From NCBI GenBank assembly GCA_016808115.1, contig JAEQBH010006401.1:62001-126000 (forward strand): a stretch of 64,000 bases of DNA. Direction: 5' to 3'. This document shows, one piece after another, positions 1 through 10,214 of the stretch (positions within the stretch are counted from its first letter, which is position 1; the number at the start of each line of letters is the position of its first letter). A program made the position numbers and the translations under genes. This DNA comes from Tetrastigma voinierianum (Eukaryota; Streptophyta; Magnoliopsida; Vitales; Vitaceae). The notes below the pieces were generated by a model, which saw only the letters and a program-made list of their open reading frames with translations, was not told the origin of the DNA and ran no database searches.

Positions 1-237
1 GGCCTTATCTTGTATTTTGAATGCAGAGTGCAGGCCCAGGGCCAATTTTGTGTGGGAGTGTAATTGAATACAATTGTAAATAAACCCCTTTTTGTATAAA
101 ATATATGTTTGTGTTGTATGGATATACGGGCCCTATCGTGCCGTTTTACACACGTATGGGTCTCATGGCACAGTGGACATCTCTGATTTTCCGCGGGTTG
201 GCGGGTGGTGACGGACCCCGAGGATCGAGGGGTGTCA
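1..237 (+). repeat. 3' end of the left LTR of gypsy element E1 (truncated by window edge)
   Basis: These bases match 4,465-4,697 almost position for position, including the shared stretches around the TGTATAAAATATATG and GGGCCCTATC motifs. They end in TGTCA just before a primer-binding-site-like sequence. This makes them the end of a 5' LTR whose start lies left of the window. The orientation is plus. Confidence 0.85.
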
Positions 238-241
238 CGGC

Positions 242-254
242 TTAGTATCGGAGC
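242..254 (+). other. Primer binding site of E1 (initiator tRNA-Met type)
   Basis: TTAGTATCGGAGC differs at two positions from TTGGTATCAGAGC, the common plant retroelement site complementary to initiator tRNA-Met. It lies five bases after the LTR end, as expected for reverse-transcription priming. Confidence 0.75.
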
Positions 255-1019
255 GTAGGTATCTGAATACCTAGAACGATGGGAAGCGGGTTAGATCATC
301 GTCATTTGCATTGAATGATGTATAACATGTTTGTTACTATGTGTTATGTGTTTGTATGCTTGGCGAGTAGCATAGGAGAAGTGTTGAAACGCAGGGCGAG
401 AAAATATAACCTTGAATGTTCGAAATTATGGGCGAGCAGTCGAAAAACAAAAAAAGAAATTACGAAATTTTAAATTTTCTTGTGATTCTTATATGAATAT
501 TTATATGTAACAAATTCATGTGGATTCATTGACATGGTATGTGAAAAATAAATAAAATAAAAAAATAATTTTTCGATTATTGTGAATAGTGTCTGAGTAC
601 ATCTTTACATCATAGATAAATGTAAATCATGCATCAATGTTTTTTATTACGTGATTTTGTGTGTTTCAAATTGCGTGGAAGGTTCATATACACGGTGCTA
701 TGATGTATATGGGAATTATGATTCTTGGTTGTTACATGGAAATTATATGCATATGGTATAAATGCGATATAGGAAAAGGAGAATGCTAAGGTTAGGAACT
801 ATAACCTTAGGGATTTGGATAGTGAAATGAACATGAAAGTTTTGAAATAAATGGATTGAGTGGTTGGAAGTTAGCGCCACTTAGGTAATGAACGGGTCAG
901 TTCATGGTTGTCAAGTCTATTAGTAATTGGCATATGCATTTGCTAGGTTGAGCAATGAAAATTAAATGAATCTTGTTCTGCATTTGACATATGTAGTGGC
1001 TAGTCGGGGAGAGGGCAGA

Positions 1020-1400
1020 AGAAGTCGGTCACGAGTGGTCGAGCACCACGACTGTTTGACAGTGCGGCGCAGTTAACGGGCCTTTCTTTGGCTGGCAAGG
1101 ATTACGGCTGCTGCTAGTTACAGGCTAATCGGCCGTGCCAGGGGTGGGGCAACCTCAGGAGATTTGAGCACATCATCCTCGAGACATTCACGGGAGGAGG
1201 AGATGGTGATGTGGTTAACCTGTTCACGTGGATCAGAGAAGGTGTTAGAAGTATGGAGATTACCTCGGCTGGTTCAAGGCTGATTGGACCCGGCTAGAGG
1301 GTGAGGCCCAGTATGAGTTTGAAATGGGCGAGACCTCTAGAGACCTAGAAGTGACCAGGCCGGGGGTTCATGGATCTTCATGACGATGTTTTGGATCTGG
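1020..1400 (+). pseudogene. Ty3/gypsy gag remnant of E1
   Basis: A short conserved gag motif, RLEGEAQ, is read at 1,291-1,311. The minus-strand element E2 carries LEGEAHM at the corresponding place near 5,860-5,880, which supports homology. Gag forms the virus-like particle that packages element RNA. The frame is lost on both sides, so no complete capsid can be described. The boundaries are approximate. Confidence 0.5.
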
Positions 1401-2094
1401 GACATGTGGCTGGGGTTTCTGGGAGATGGGGTGATGACAGTGATGGAGTATGGCAGTTCTGCAGTTGGCAGTTTTAGTGACAATGCGTGACTAGAGGCCA
1501 TTAGGTGGGAGATTTGATGGGTAAGTTGCCCGTTGGGGCGTTCATGGACTGCTTCTGAGGACACTGGACTCCATGGTTGGGGCGACCACGACCATAGAAG
1601 GCTCGAGGATGAACGCTGGGATGCGGGTGTTGGTAGCAGAAGGAGGATCGCCTTGCTGGTTTGGGATGTGAAGACACGCTTCACACAGTTGGGACCGGGG
1701 CGAGTGGGCATCCTAGTCGACCGGGCGGGATGTGCCGCGGCCGATGGGCATGTGAGAGGGTTGCCCCCGAGACGGGGATCCCGGGACTTTGGGACGGCCC
1801 GCGGTCAGTTAGATGTAGAACGGGGAGAGTGTCTGGTTCGACACTTGGCGCTAGTATGGGTCGGAGACGAGTTTAGTTTAGGTGCTGTGAGCACCTTAGA
1901 CGGCGCGAGTGGACGGAGGACGAGTGTGGTGAGGGTTGGTCACAAGACTCAGTAGGGTTCTGGTCGAAGGTGGACTATATGTTATTGTCGCCCGGCTTTG
2001 GCATATGAGGCGAGATTGTCTGAGGAGCGAGAGATCTGGTGGTGCAGAGAGGCTGGGCGTTCAGTTCTTGGATATGGGTGCAGTTTTACTCTTG

Positions 2095-2205
2095 CACTTG
2101 TTGACTAGAGTAGCGTTTAAATTGGATGCATCATACTCATTCATTGTTGCATCTTGTGTGATGGAATTGGACTTAGAGGTTAAGGCCTTTAGAGAAACCA
2201 CGGTA
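2095..2205 (+). pseudogene. Ty3/gypsy aspartic protease remnant of E1
   Basis: The open frame 1,936-2,232 contains LDASYSFIVASCV followed by MELDLEV at about 2,119-2,180. This pattern matches the retropepsin active-site region (D-S/T-G-A-S/T-H-S-F-I followed by a V/M-x-E-L-x-L-E-V block). The catalytic triplet is degraded: LDA stands where a DSG triplet is expected. The enzyme would be inactive as read. Coding similarity ends near 2,240 and no polymerase follows. Confidence 0.6.
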
Positions 2206-2514
2206 ACGGATGTTCTTCCACACAGGATGTAGGGTGAGAGTTAGGCATTAGGTCAGGAATTATGAGTGAAGTCTTCAGAGTTTCTACTCATGGTGGACCC
2301 AGGATTGGGTGTGGTGTGTGCTTTGTGCGTTCGTAACGCACGGTAACTTGTATCGCGTCGAGTCGGGTGTGGGTGCACGATGGGACATTCACCACTCTTG
2401 GTGAAAGTGTGGGTTGAGTTTATCTTTGGGACTACGATCGATGAGACTCGAGTTCAGCTGAAATGAGAGTAATTAAAGTGTGTTGACGGCGAAAGGTTGT
2501 TAATCCCTTAGGTG

Positions 2515-2960
2515 AAATCCAGGAATTTCTATGAGGGTGTAAGAGGCCGGGAGAGCGATCCGAGTTCTGTGAGGGTGTAAGAGACACGGGGAGGCGATCA
2601 ATTTCTATGAGGGTGTAGACCAGGGGAGATGTCCTAGAATTTACGTATTGGGTGTAAGAAGACAGGGAGCAATCCAATTTACGTGAGGGTGTAAGGCCCG
2701 GGAGCGATCCCAGATGTCTGAGGGGTGCTGAGCCCGGGAGCAATTCGAGATTTACGTGAGGGTGTAAGAAGCCCGGGACGATCCCAATTTCTATGAGAGT
2801 GTAAGAGACCCGGGAGATGTCACAGTTTCTGTGTGGGTGTAAGGGCAGGGCAATCCTGAATTTACGTGGGTGTAAGGGACCCAGGGCGATCTGAATTTAC
2901 GTGGGTGCAGGGCAGGGAGCGATCCGATTACGTGGATCTGCGAGGCTGGTGTAGGCCGAA
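2515..2960 (+). repeat. Minisatellite, about 38-bp unit, 11-12 copies, inside E1
   Basis: Repeated units share GAGGGTGTAAGA, CCCGGGAGCGATCC and AATTTACGTG (or AATTTCTATG). Spacing is about 35-42 bases and the copies have diverged. The array lies between the protease remnant and the 3' LTR. In a full gypsy element this interval would hold the rest of pol and the post-pol region. Confidence 0.85.
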
Positions 2961-3323
2961 TAGTTTGTTGGCGAGAGATGAAGAATACAGGACATGGTTG
3001 GCATCACTAGACTTGGTTGAGGTGATGAGGAACCGAGGTATTTCGAGATGAAAACACACGGTCGTGGTTATCCATATGAACACGAATTTGAGTGATAGAA
3101 TTCGGGAGTGACTCAAGATTTAGTTGTTAAAAATTTTCATTGAGTGATGTTGAGCAGGCAGAACCTTTGTGAATGGATGTCATTCAGGGGACATAGATGC
3201 GGGTTAACGGTCCATTGGATTGTCGGTGATTGTGATATGGGAAGGTGGCGTTTACCTGGCGGGGATTGTGTGGGTTTATATGCACGTGGTTGGATGAGTA
3301 TGTGTGTGGAATTTGAAGAGGTA

Positions 3324-3334
3324 TTTTAAGGGAA
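3324..3334 (+). other. Polypurine tract of E1
   Basis: TTTTAAGGGAA directly precedes the LTR start TGAGACCCG. Plus-strand DNA synthesis primes at such tracts. The equivalent tract of E3 (9,812-9,824, minus strand) has the same layout. Confidence 0.7.
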
Positions 3335-4697
3335 TGAGACCCGAAAAATCCAGATTTCCTAAGGAATGATAAAATGGTAATTTCGGTCAAATATCGAGAT
3401 TTTCTAGATCTCGAATGTGAAACATACTTCCTTAGTTGGAATCGTCTCGCGAAATCTAGCTACCAGTAATTCGATCAAATTCGAAGAACGATCAATTTCA
3501 CGTTTTGAGCACGGGATACGGGACACTTGGCATGTTTTGGGTGGCCAAGAGGCGCCACGTGTCCAGTGCACATGCAGTCAAACTTGAGGTCAAGTGGGAC
3601 TCACTTGAGACACATGGCATCATGCCATTGGGTGAAAATCTCAAGGTAAATGGATAAGGATAAGGGTGTAATCCCATGAGCCAATGGAAGCTTGACACTT
3701 GGCAAGTGAGAGGACAAGTCCTCTTGATGATCCTCCCGATTGGTTTGGGAAGAGGAGGAGAAAAGGGGAGAGACCCGACGGAAAAAGGGAGAGATATCTT
3801 TTTAGAGAGAGAAGCTCTCACTTCTCTCTAAGTTTCCCGACGATCGGACCTGTGTTTGGAAGCGGAGCAAAAGAGAGAGTTGATCCTCACAGTGAGAGCT
3901 TCGCGTCAAGACCAGTATTGGGGAGTTTCGACAAACTCCGAAAAGGTAGTGGGTTTTCTCCTACTTGCTTTAATTTTTGTTTAATGGCCATGTAATGGAT
4001 GAGGATTTGTTGAGGCCTGGATGGCCGTTGTTTCGGTTCCAAAAGATTTGGACCGATTGAAGAAATCCCTAGAGTGTTTTGGACAGTCCACGGACTGTTT
4101 GTGTGATTTGTGGGTGATGTTGTTTATTGTCATGGGTGAATAACATGCTAAGTGTGATTTTGTGGGTAGTTACAAGATGAACTGCCGAATTGTACCTTAG
4201 CCCATGTGAGCTAATTCTATGTTATTGTTGTAAATTGAATAACATGATTAATATGAATTAATTTTGTTAATATATACGTGAGTGATATATTAGCATGTGT
4301 TGAATGTTGGTATGCCATTGCATTGCACTTAGGTGGGGAGTAACCCAAGTGGGAAAATTCCACTACTGGGCTTTGCTCACCCCGTCGTGGGACCCCCTTT
4401 CAGGTACCGAAGACGCACTTGGGGATGGGACGCATCAGAGCCTTAGAGGCGAAGAAATGGCCAAGCTGGCCTTATCTTGTATTTTGAATGAAAATTATGG
4501 GCAAGAGACCCAGTTTTGTGTAAATTGTAATTGAATACAATTGTAAATAAACCCCTTTTTGTATAAAATATATGTTTATGTTGTATGGATATACGGGCCC
4601 TATCAGGCCGTTTTACACACGTATGGGTCTCATGGCGTGGTTTTATCTGAATTTTCAGCGGGTTGTGGTGATAAGCGGACCCGAGATCGGGGTGTCA
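3335..4697 (+). repeat. 3' LTR of E1 (1,363 bp)
   Basis: It starts TGAGACCCGAAAAATCC and ends GGGGTGTCA, and its last 233 bases repeat at 1-237. Its first 300 bases resemble the reverse complement of LTR-A (9,811 leftwards), including CACATGGCATCATG near 3,610 and GAAATCC-like blocks. E1 is therefore a shorter-LTR relative of E2/E3. TGTATAAAATATATG near 4,560 is AT-rich and could lie in the promoter or polyadenylation region, but I cannot assign it. Small open frames inside it are not genes. Confidence 0.85.
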
Positions 4698-4837
4698 TAC
4701 GAATATCCTATGCATGAGATCCATGAATCTTCTTTGTCGCATTCATTCGATCCGGTAGGAACGTGCAAATGGCAAGTTTGTGCGCTCCCTAACGTTGTCT
4801 GCCAGGACGTCATATCCTAACCCTCAATTGATGGTAA

Positions 4838-5044
4838 CTAGTGCGAAGGTCTATCTTGGAGTAGACTCGCTCCTCTGTGATGAAACAAATCGTCAATCCT
4901 CGATAATGGGTACCGATTCTTGATCGTAACCTTGTTCAACTGTTGATAATCAATGCACAGTCGAAGGGTCTTGTCCTTCTTCTTCGCAAATAGAACCGGA
5001 GCGCCCCATGGTGAAGTGCTTAATCTAATGAACCCCTTGTCCAA
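4838..5044 (-). pseudogene. Reverse transcriptase N-terminal part of E2
   Basis: The 68-residue minus-strand frame contains GFIRLSTSPWGAPVLF, a KKDKTLRLCIDY block and LNKVTIKNRYPL. These are the first conserved reverse-transcriptase blocks of Ty3/gypsy elements. The frame then breaks before the catalytic YxDD region. Toward lower coordinates similarity continues for about 140 bases to the junction with E1. This piece cannot polymerise DNA as read. The assignment to Ty3/gypsy rather than Ty1/copia rests on these blocks and on gene order in E3. Confidence 0.85.
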
Positions 5045-5106
5045 TGCGGAGTCATAGAGATGGGTGAGGTACCAGGGTGTAACTCGATACCGAAGTCTAC
5101 TACCTT

Positions 5107-5289
5107 CTATGGAGGTAGTCCAGGTAGTTCATCTGGAAAAACATCCGCATACTCGCAAACCACTCGAGGTAGATCTAAGTCTGGTCTCACCTCGTCCTCT
5201 AGGGTAAGGCTCGCTAGCCAACCTACCATTGTCACGACACAGTTCGTATGGTGGGTAAATGTCATGTTTGACTCCCACAATACCACCAC
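5107..5289 (-). pseudogene. Protease-to-reverse-transcriptase linker of E2 pol
   Basis: The minus-strand frame ends with CEYADVFPDELPGLPP, a well-known signature just upstream of reverse transcriptase in Ty3/gypsy polyproteins. It sits in the expected order between the protease end (5,356-5,625) and the reverse transcriptase start (4,838-5,044). Each segment is in a different frame, so small indels separate them. Confidence 0.8.
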
Positions 5290-5355
5290 GAGTGCGAGTC
5301 CTGGCGTGTAGCGGTAACCCTTCTACGCTCCTGATCGATGCGATCCACGTAGCTA

Positions 5356-5625
5356 TCAGCAATCCATCCCCAGGATGACACCGAACTCTGACATGTTCAT
5401 GATTCTCAGGTCAACCAATCCAATCCCTAGGGGAGAACTCACGTACAAAGGCTCCTTTAAGGTCTCAGCCTCATGCGTGACTCTCTCTATGGTGGGGTTG
5501 TTCCCCTTCTTTCCCTTTTCTTCTCTTCTATCTTTACATCTCTCTGCACCACTCTTATATGGCGCGAAACGCCATGGGTCCATTATCTGTGGGCGAGAGA
5601 TCTTGATCTTGTCTCGAATGGACAA
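5356..5625 (-). pseudogene. Gag end fused to protease C-terminal part of E2
   Basis: The 89-residue minus-strand frame begins with basic gag-like sequence (RDKIKISRPQIM, then KDRREEKGKK). It ends with EPLYVSSPLGIG, a DLRIMNMSEF block and VILGMD, the usual end of a gypsy retropepsin. The zinc knuckle and the DSG active-site block that should lie between them are missing, which indicates an internal deletion of several hundred bases compared with E3. Confidence 0.75.
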
Positions 5626-5782
5626 CGGTCAATTCTCTCAAATCTCACAACCTTGGCGAGTTTGTGGCCGTAAATCATCAACCAGTGGTTCAGCTCTGTG
5701 AACCTAGTCATAATCCATCCACGGTCATGCGCCCCTTCTTGACTCTAGGAACTCCCGAGCCTTCACAATCTCTGGGAAGTAC

Positions 5783-6112
5783 TTACCCATGAACAGCTCT
5801 TGAAACTTTGCCCGTGTCACTTAGCTGCAGGTCCAGAGGTCCTTGCCATTCCACCATGTGGGCCTCACCCTCTAGGTAGAGCCTTGAATTTAGTCTAATC
5901 CGGTCGCGTCGAGGTAATCTCCACCAATAATGCGTTTGGTCGCATAAACCAATGGTGCGCCCATAAGCCGAATCTCGCCTCCCTTTGTGAATGTCGGAGG
6001 ATGATGCGCTAAACCTCACGGAGGTTACTGGGATCTTCACGTCTACTGCTATTCCCGGCTGTGCGATAACATTTCTTTGTAATACACAACCTCGTGGTCT
6101 GGCGTCGAGCAA
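5783..6112 (-). pseudogene. Gag capsid remnant of E2
   Basis: The 109-residue minus-strand frame includes TIGLCDQTHYWW, LYLEGEAHMVEW and QLSDTGKVSRAV. It matches the gag region of E1 (RLEGEAQ) and lies upstream of the protease remnant in sense order. The capsid frame is broken at both ends. Boundaries follow the open frame rather than a real protein. Confidence 0.6.
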
Positions 6113-6239
6113 CGATGGTGCGACCCGGTGCCCTATGGGCGCCCTCTACGTCCCTTGTGCGCCTAGCCATCATCACGGTTATTTAACGCGTTCAATTTCA
6201 ATTTGGCATCTCTAAAGGCATAGAAACAACGCCCCAGAA

Positions 6240-7237
6240 CTAATCATACCACATGCATCGGTGTATACTCATTGTCTTTGCATTTACGGGTAATGCAAGA
6301 CAATCAGTATGCATTTAAAACATTTTTATCAACAAAAAATTCATTTTGAAATTTTTTTAAATTTTGTCTAATTTATTTAATTTAATAATTTTTTTTTGAT
6401 TTTTTTTAGTGTATTTCAGTAGGAAAATGTTCCAAAAATTTTTACTCATCTTTTCATAAAATGTTTTGATAAATTGCAAAATTTATTTTCTTATTCTTTA
6501 ACTGCATTGTAAACTTTGAAAAATGTTTATTCTCAAATCTATATAATTTTTTTCACATTTCCGACCCTTTGAAAATACTAAAAAATCATATGCCTATTTT
6601 TTTCATTTTCTAGAATACTCTAATAAATTTATAAAAATTTATTTTCACTCATTTTTCTTCAGTTTTACACCGTAAAACCTAAGAAAATAATTTTCTTCAC
6701 CTCATGATCTAACACTAACCCTAGTGTTCACCATACAAGTTTATTTAAAAATTTTATTTCATTATCCTTAAACGGAAATAAATTTAGTAAATTTATTTCT
6801 TTTATTTCCTTTGTTCTAGTTTACACACTGTAAACTCCATAATTTTCCACACTTCATCCTATGCTATCAACCAAGCATATCAATCATATAATTTCAATCG
6901 CATAACACCTAACAATTCATATTAGCTCTTTATTCAAAGCATTTTGGCTGCTTGAAAAAAATCCAATCACACAAAAACACACTAGCACGTATGCGGTGTC
7001 TAGTTTTGACCATTGATTTCTAGGTAATCTCATACCTAAACTCAACATCGAACCACTGGTTGTGATGTTCTTTGACTATGGCTTAAGCGATCATAGATCT
7101 CTGGGTTTCCATATCTTTATACTACGTCAAAACCACCCCGAGTGGTGATGGATACCCAAACCAGAGCTCCTTGGGCCATTATGCCTGGGCTCACGATACT
7201 GGCTATGGCGGTATGGGACCTAAACTCTCTTACACCT
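6240..7237 (-). other. AT-rich leader of E2 with degenerate primer site
   Basis: No coding similarity is visible here. The region is rich in T runs and lies between gag and LTR-A. Near 7,221-7,237 the minus strand reads CAAGGTGTAAGAGAG, a weak match to a tRNA-Met-type primer site directly next to the LTR edge. This supports reading LTR-A as the 5' LTR of E2. Confidence 0.5.
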
Positions 7238-9811
7238 TGTGACGCCCCCAAATTTTTCGGGGTCATTTTTTCATACAAGAGAGGTTCAATGTACTTCTCT
7301 TTACATACAAATATATGAAACTATATTGTTCCTAATATATTTTTACAAATCTTGCTCAAGATACAATCCGGCCTTCTTCATACTCACGACCTCGATGGAG
7401 CGCTGTCTTCTAGTGTACCTGAAAGGGGGGTCCCACGACGGGGTGAGCAAAGCTCAGTAGTAATAATCTCTGCAGGGTTACTCCCGCTAAAGTGCATATA
7501 ATGATTGCATAGAAAACACATTCAAGTAAGATGCCTACATGAATGTCCATGCATGAATGTCCTCATGCCCATATCTCGAGTCACTCACCGACTCCCTCAC
7601 ACCTACCTAGGGCGAGTGTGAAATACCAACCGTCATTTTGTTCCACCCATGACCTTTTTCCAAAACAAGAACTTATGTTTTTCTTTTTAAAAATTTGTAA
7701 CCCATTGGAAAAACCTCCAATGCACAATTGCTTTGGTCAGCTATGATGTTATATTTGTGGGCCTGGATTTTTGGTTTTACTAGACCAGTAACATTCCAAC
7801 ATTTTCACGAACTTGCATCGTAGGAGTTCATGTCTAACCGTGAATAAAATTTGGGTGCTTTCACCTAGGGATCTCTTACATCTTGCTATGCCCCGAACAC
7901 ACTTATATTTATTTTAAGATTTAGTTTTCACTTGTTTTGACTCATTTGGACTTTGTCCACAGTACCGAGATCCAGCTCCCGGTACCACCGCAGTTTGACC
8001 CATAGTGTACCCTTGACACCTAACGGTCTTATGATCCGCATATGCACTCACATATGTCATCACGATGTCTTCGTGCTATCTCAATACTATCATACTAGAT
8101 TACATATACATAATACCCATGCACACATATTCATGCATATTATCCATGCTTCATATTTAGATTAAGCATGCACATTTAAATGTCATACGTATATATCAAC
8201 ATGTCATATTCCACACTTTGCATGTTGTCAACTCAGGCCATACTCGGCACATATCAACATGTCACTTTCCAGCGCATGTTATCACTAAAGCACTAACACA
8301 CAACTTAACTGGTCGGAACTAACATGCCTGATTTGGACAATGTCCTCCACAGGAACATGGCTGCAATCTTATGACTCAATGGGCTTTCCATAGAGTCGAA
8401 ACACCGAATCGAATCGGACGAAAGTTATGACCTTCAGTTGGAGGTCACACATGACTCTTGTCTCACTGGGCAGCCTACCTCCACTTGTGGTGCTGTGATT
8501 TGACAGTGGTTGAAACCCACTCCCTTCAGTGGTCCCACTGGAAAGTTTACTCAATGGGCTTTCCATGAAGTCGAAACACGAATCGGGTTGGCGAAGGAGA
8601 TATGACCGGTTGGAGGTCATGCGTAGTCAGCACGACTAACCTTTGTTGGCCTGCTGTTCATGGGCTGACCCACGGTTAGGCGACCTTTGTTTGTGACTCT
8701 TTGTTCATGGGCGGCCCACGGGCGACGGCTGTTTGGTAACATTGCGACTGACCCTGATTTGGGCGACCCTTGTTTGGCTACTTTGTTCATGGGCGACCCA
8801 CATTGGGCGACCAATTTGGCGACCGTTGTTCATGGGCGACCTGTTGGGCGACCCTTTGTTGTGACTACGTTGCATGGGCTGACCAACATTTGGCCAGACC
8901 GAGTAAAAAAAAAGACCATAACTTGGTCTCTGAGTCAAGTATGAAATTCCAAGCTAACATCAAAGTTCATTCAGTGAGGCTACAATTTATCAGAAGGACT
9001 CACTACCAAATTTCATTTCGTTCCTACCCAAAAATCAGTTCAAAAGTCCGGTTCATGTATGCTACCCTCAATGTGGCAGCTTCTCATGGTGCAAATTACA
9101 ATCAAACATTCCCCGTAGGGCAACACAACCACCACACAACCCTTAGGGTAGAAAATAACCAAAGTAGGAGAAGACCTACCTCTTGGAGTTTTTGTCAAAA
9201 CTCCCGACTCCGGTCTCGTCTGAAGCCCTTGTGGTGAGTTGAACTCTTCCTCTTGCTCCGCTTGAAACCACGGTTCCGATTTCTGAGAAATTTAGAGATA
9301 AGGTAGAGTCTTTCTTCTCTCCCACTCTCCTATTTTTTTAAAATCCCCCCTTTTTCTTTACGTCCCCTCACCTTCTTTCATCCTTTGTTTGGTCTAAGAT
9401 GGTCGAGGACATCCTCCTCTCTTGCCACATGTCCACTTTTCAATGGCTCTTAAGATTTCCCCTTATCCTCTCATCCTTCTACCATGGATTTCCTTCCAAT
9501 GACATGATGCCACATGTCACCTATAGCCCATATTTGAGCTCATTGTTTGACTTGCTCACAACTTGACATGTGCCTCAATGTGAGCAGCTCAACACCTACC
9601 TCCTGTCACACGTCACTCTCGTTGCCTCGAAGAACGTGAAATTCCGATTGTCTCAAAATTTGACGAAATTCGACGCGGTAACTAGACTTCACGAGAATAT
9701 TCCAACGGTGAAATCCGTTTCATCATATGAGGTCTATAAAAATTCCAGATTTTTGGCCGAAATTACCATTTTACCCTTTTTCAGAAAATTAAAATTTTCT
9801 CGGGTTTTACA
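7238..9811 (-). repeat. LTR-A, shared by gypsy elements E2 and E3 (2,574 bp)
   Basis: On the minus strand it starts TGTAAAACCCGAG at 9,811 and ends GGGGGCGTCACA at 7,238. It matches LTR-B (14,672-17,242) over its whole length, with many small indels. A polypurine tract at its right edge makes it the 3' LTR of E3. Gag remnants further left make it also the 5' LTR of E2. Small open frames within it are repeat artefacts. Confidence 0.85.
8640..8895. repeat. GGGCGACC minisatellite inside LTR-A
   Basis: Repeated blocks of TTCATGGGCGACC, TTGGGCGACC and TTTGGCGAC alternate with a period near 46 bases. The matching array in LTR-B is at 16,085-16,350. The array explains several overlapping open frames rich in G, D, R, W and A on both strands, which are not genes. 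E1's shorter LTR lacks the array. Confidence 0.85.
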
Positions 9812-9824
9812 TTCTTCCCCCCTT
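9812..9824 (-). other. Polypurine tract of E3
   Basis: On the minus strand AAGGGGGGAAGAA directly precedes the LTR start TGTAAAACCC. This fixes the orientation of E3 and marks LTR-A as its 3' LTR. Confidence 0.85.
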
Positions 9825-9908
9825 AAAAGAATTTCGTCTCGAAATTCCACACAATTCCAACCAATCACATGCGTATGCAACATGCACTATGTTATGCATT
9901 TAAACTTG

Positions 9909-10214
9909 TCATTTAATTATTAAACTACTACATTGCGTACCTTCATCCTTAAACAAGAAAGGATAGGTGGCTCGCATCGTGTCCTCGCGCTCCCACGTTG
10001 CCTCCTCCACTCCACGGTGTTGCCACAGTACTTTCACTAGCCTCATAGTCTTGTGTCGCAAAACCTGATCTCTTCTATCCATAATGCGCACTGGTCCCTC
10101 CTCAAAGGTCTCATCTGTGTCCACCTCAATCTTTCCCCAATCCACTACATGAGCGGGATCAGGAGTGTACCTTCGGAGCATGGAGACGTGGAATACTTCA
10201 TGAACACTTGACAT
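9909..10214 (-). pseudogene. Integrase C-terminal end of E3 pol
   Basis: The 101-residue minus-strand frame has VFHVSMLRRYTPDP near its start and EEATWERED near its end. These are hallmarks of the C-terminal end of Ty3/gypsy integrases, next to the chromodomain-like region. It is followed within 100 bases by the polypurine tract, so it is the end of pol. Whether the chromodomain fold remains complete cannot be decided here. Confidence 0.85.

Larger units (their letters stand above)
238..3334 (+). mobile_element. Internal domain of non-autonomous Ty3/gypsy element E1
   Basis: This 3.1 kb region lies between two matching LTRs and has a primer site at its start and a purine tract at its end. 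It keeps a gag-like remnant near 1,020-1,400 and a protease-like remnant near 2,095-2,205. No reverse transcriptase, RNase H or integrase can be read in any plus frame. The stretch 238-1,000 is leader with no coding signal. The stretch 1,400-2,090 is poorly preserved, and 2,960-3,320 shows nothing recognisable. The element would have depended on a relative for movement. The related E2/E3 elements on the other strand are possible helpers, since gag and protease motifs match between them. It may instead be a deletion product of a full element. Confidence 0.75.
4698..7237 (-). mobile_element. Internal fragment of gypsy element E2, interrupted by E1
   Basis: Read on the minus strand from LTR-A (7,238-9,811), this holds a 1 kb AT-rich leader, then gag, a protease end, a linker and the beginning of reverse transcriptase. 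It then stops abruptly at the end of the E1 LTR. The first bases after the junction (GAATATCCTATGCATGAGAT) recur at about 12,215-12,235 inside E3. So E2 and E3 are the same family and E1 inserted within E2's reverse transcriptase region. The rest of E2 should lie left of the window, beyond the 5' LTR of E1. Confidence 0.75.

Noticed and set aside
1533..1955. 140-residue plus-strand open frame in E1
   Set aside because: It is composition-driven (GC-rich), matches no family, and lies between the gag and protease remnants where frames are broken.
2515..2960. Regularly spaced short repeats resembling a CRISPR array
   Set aside because: The units are contiguous and diverged, there are no unique spacers, and the context is a plant retroelement.
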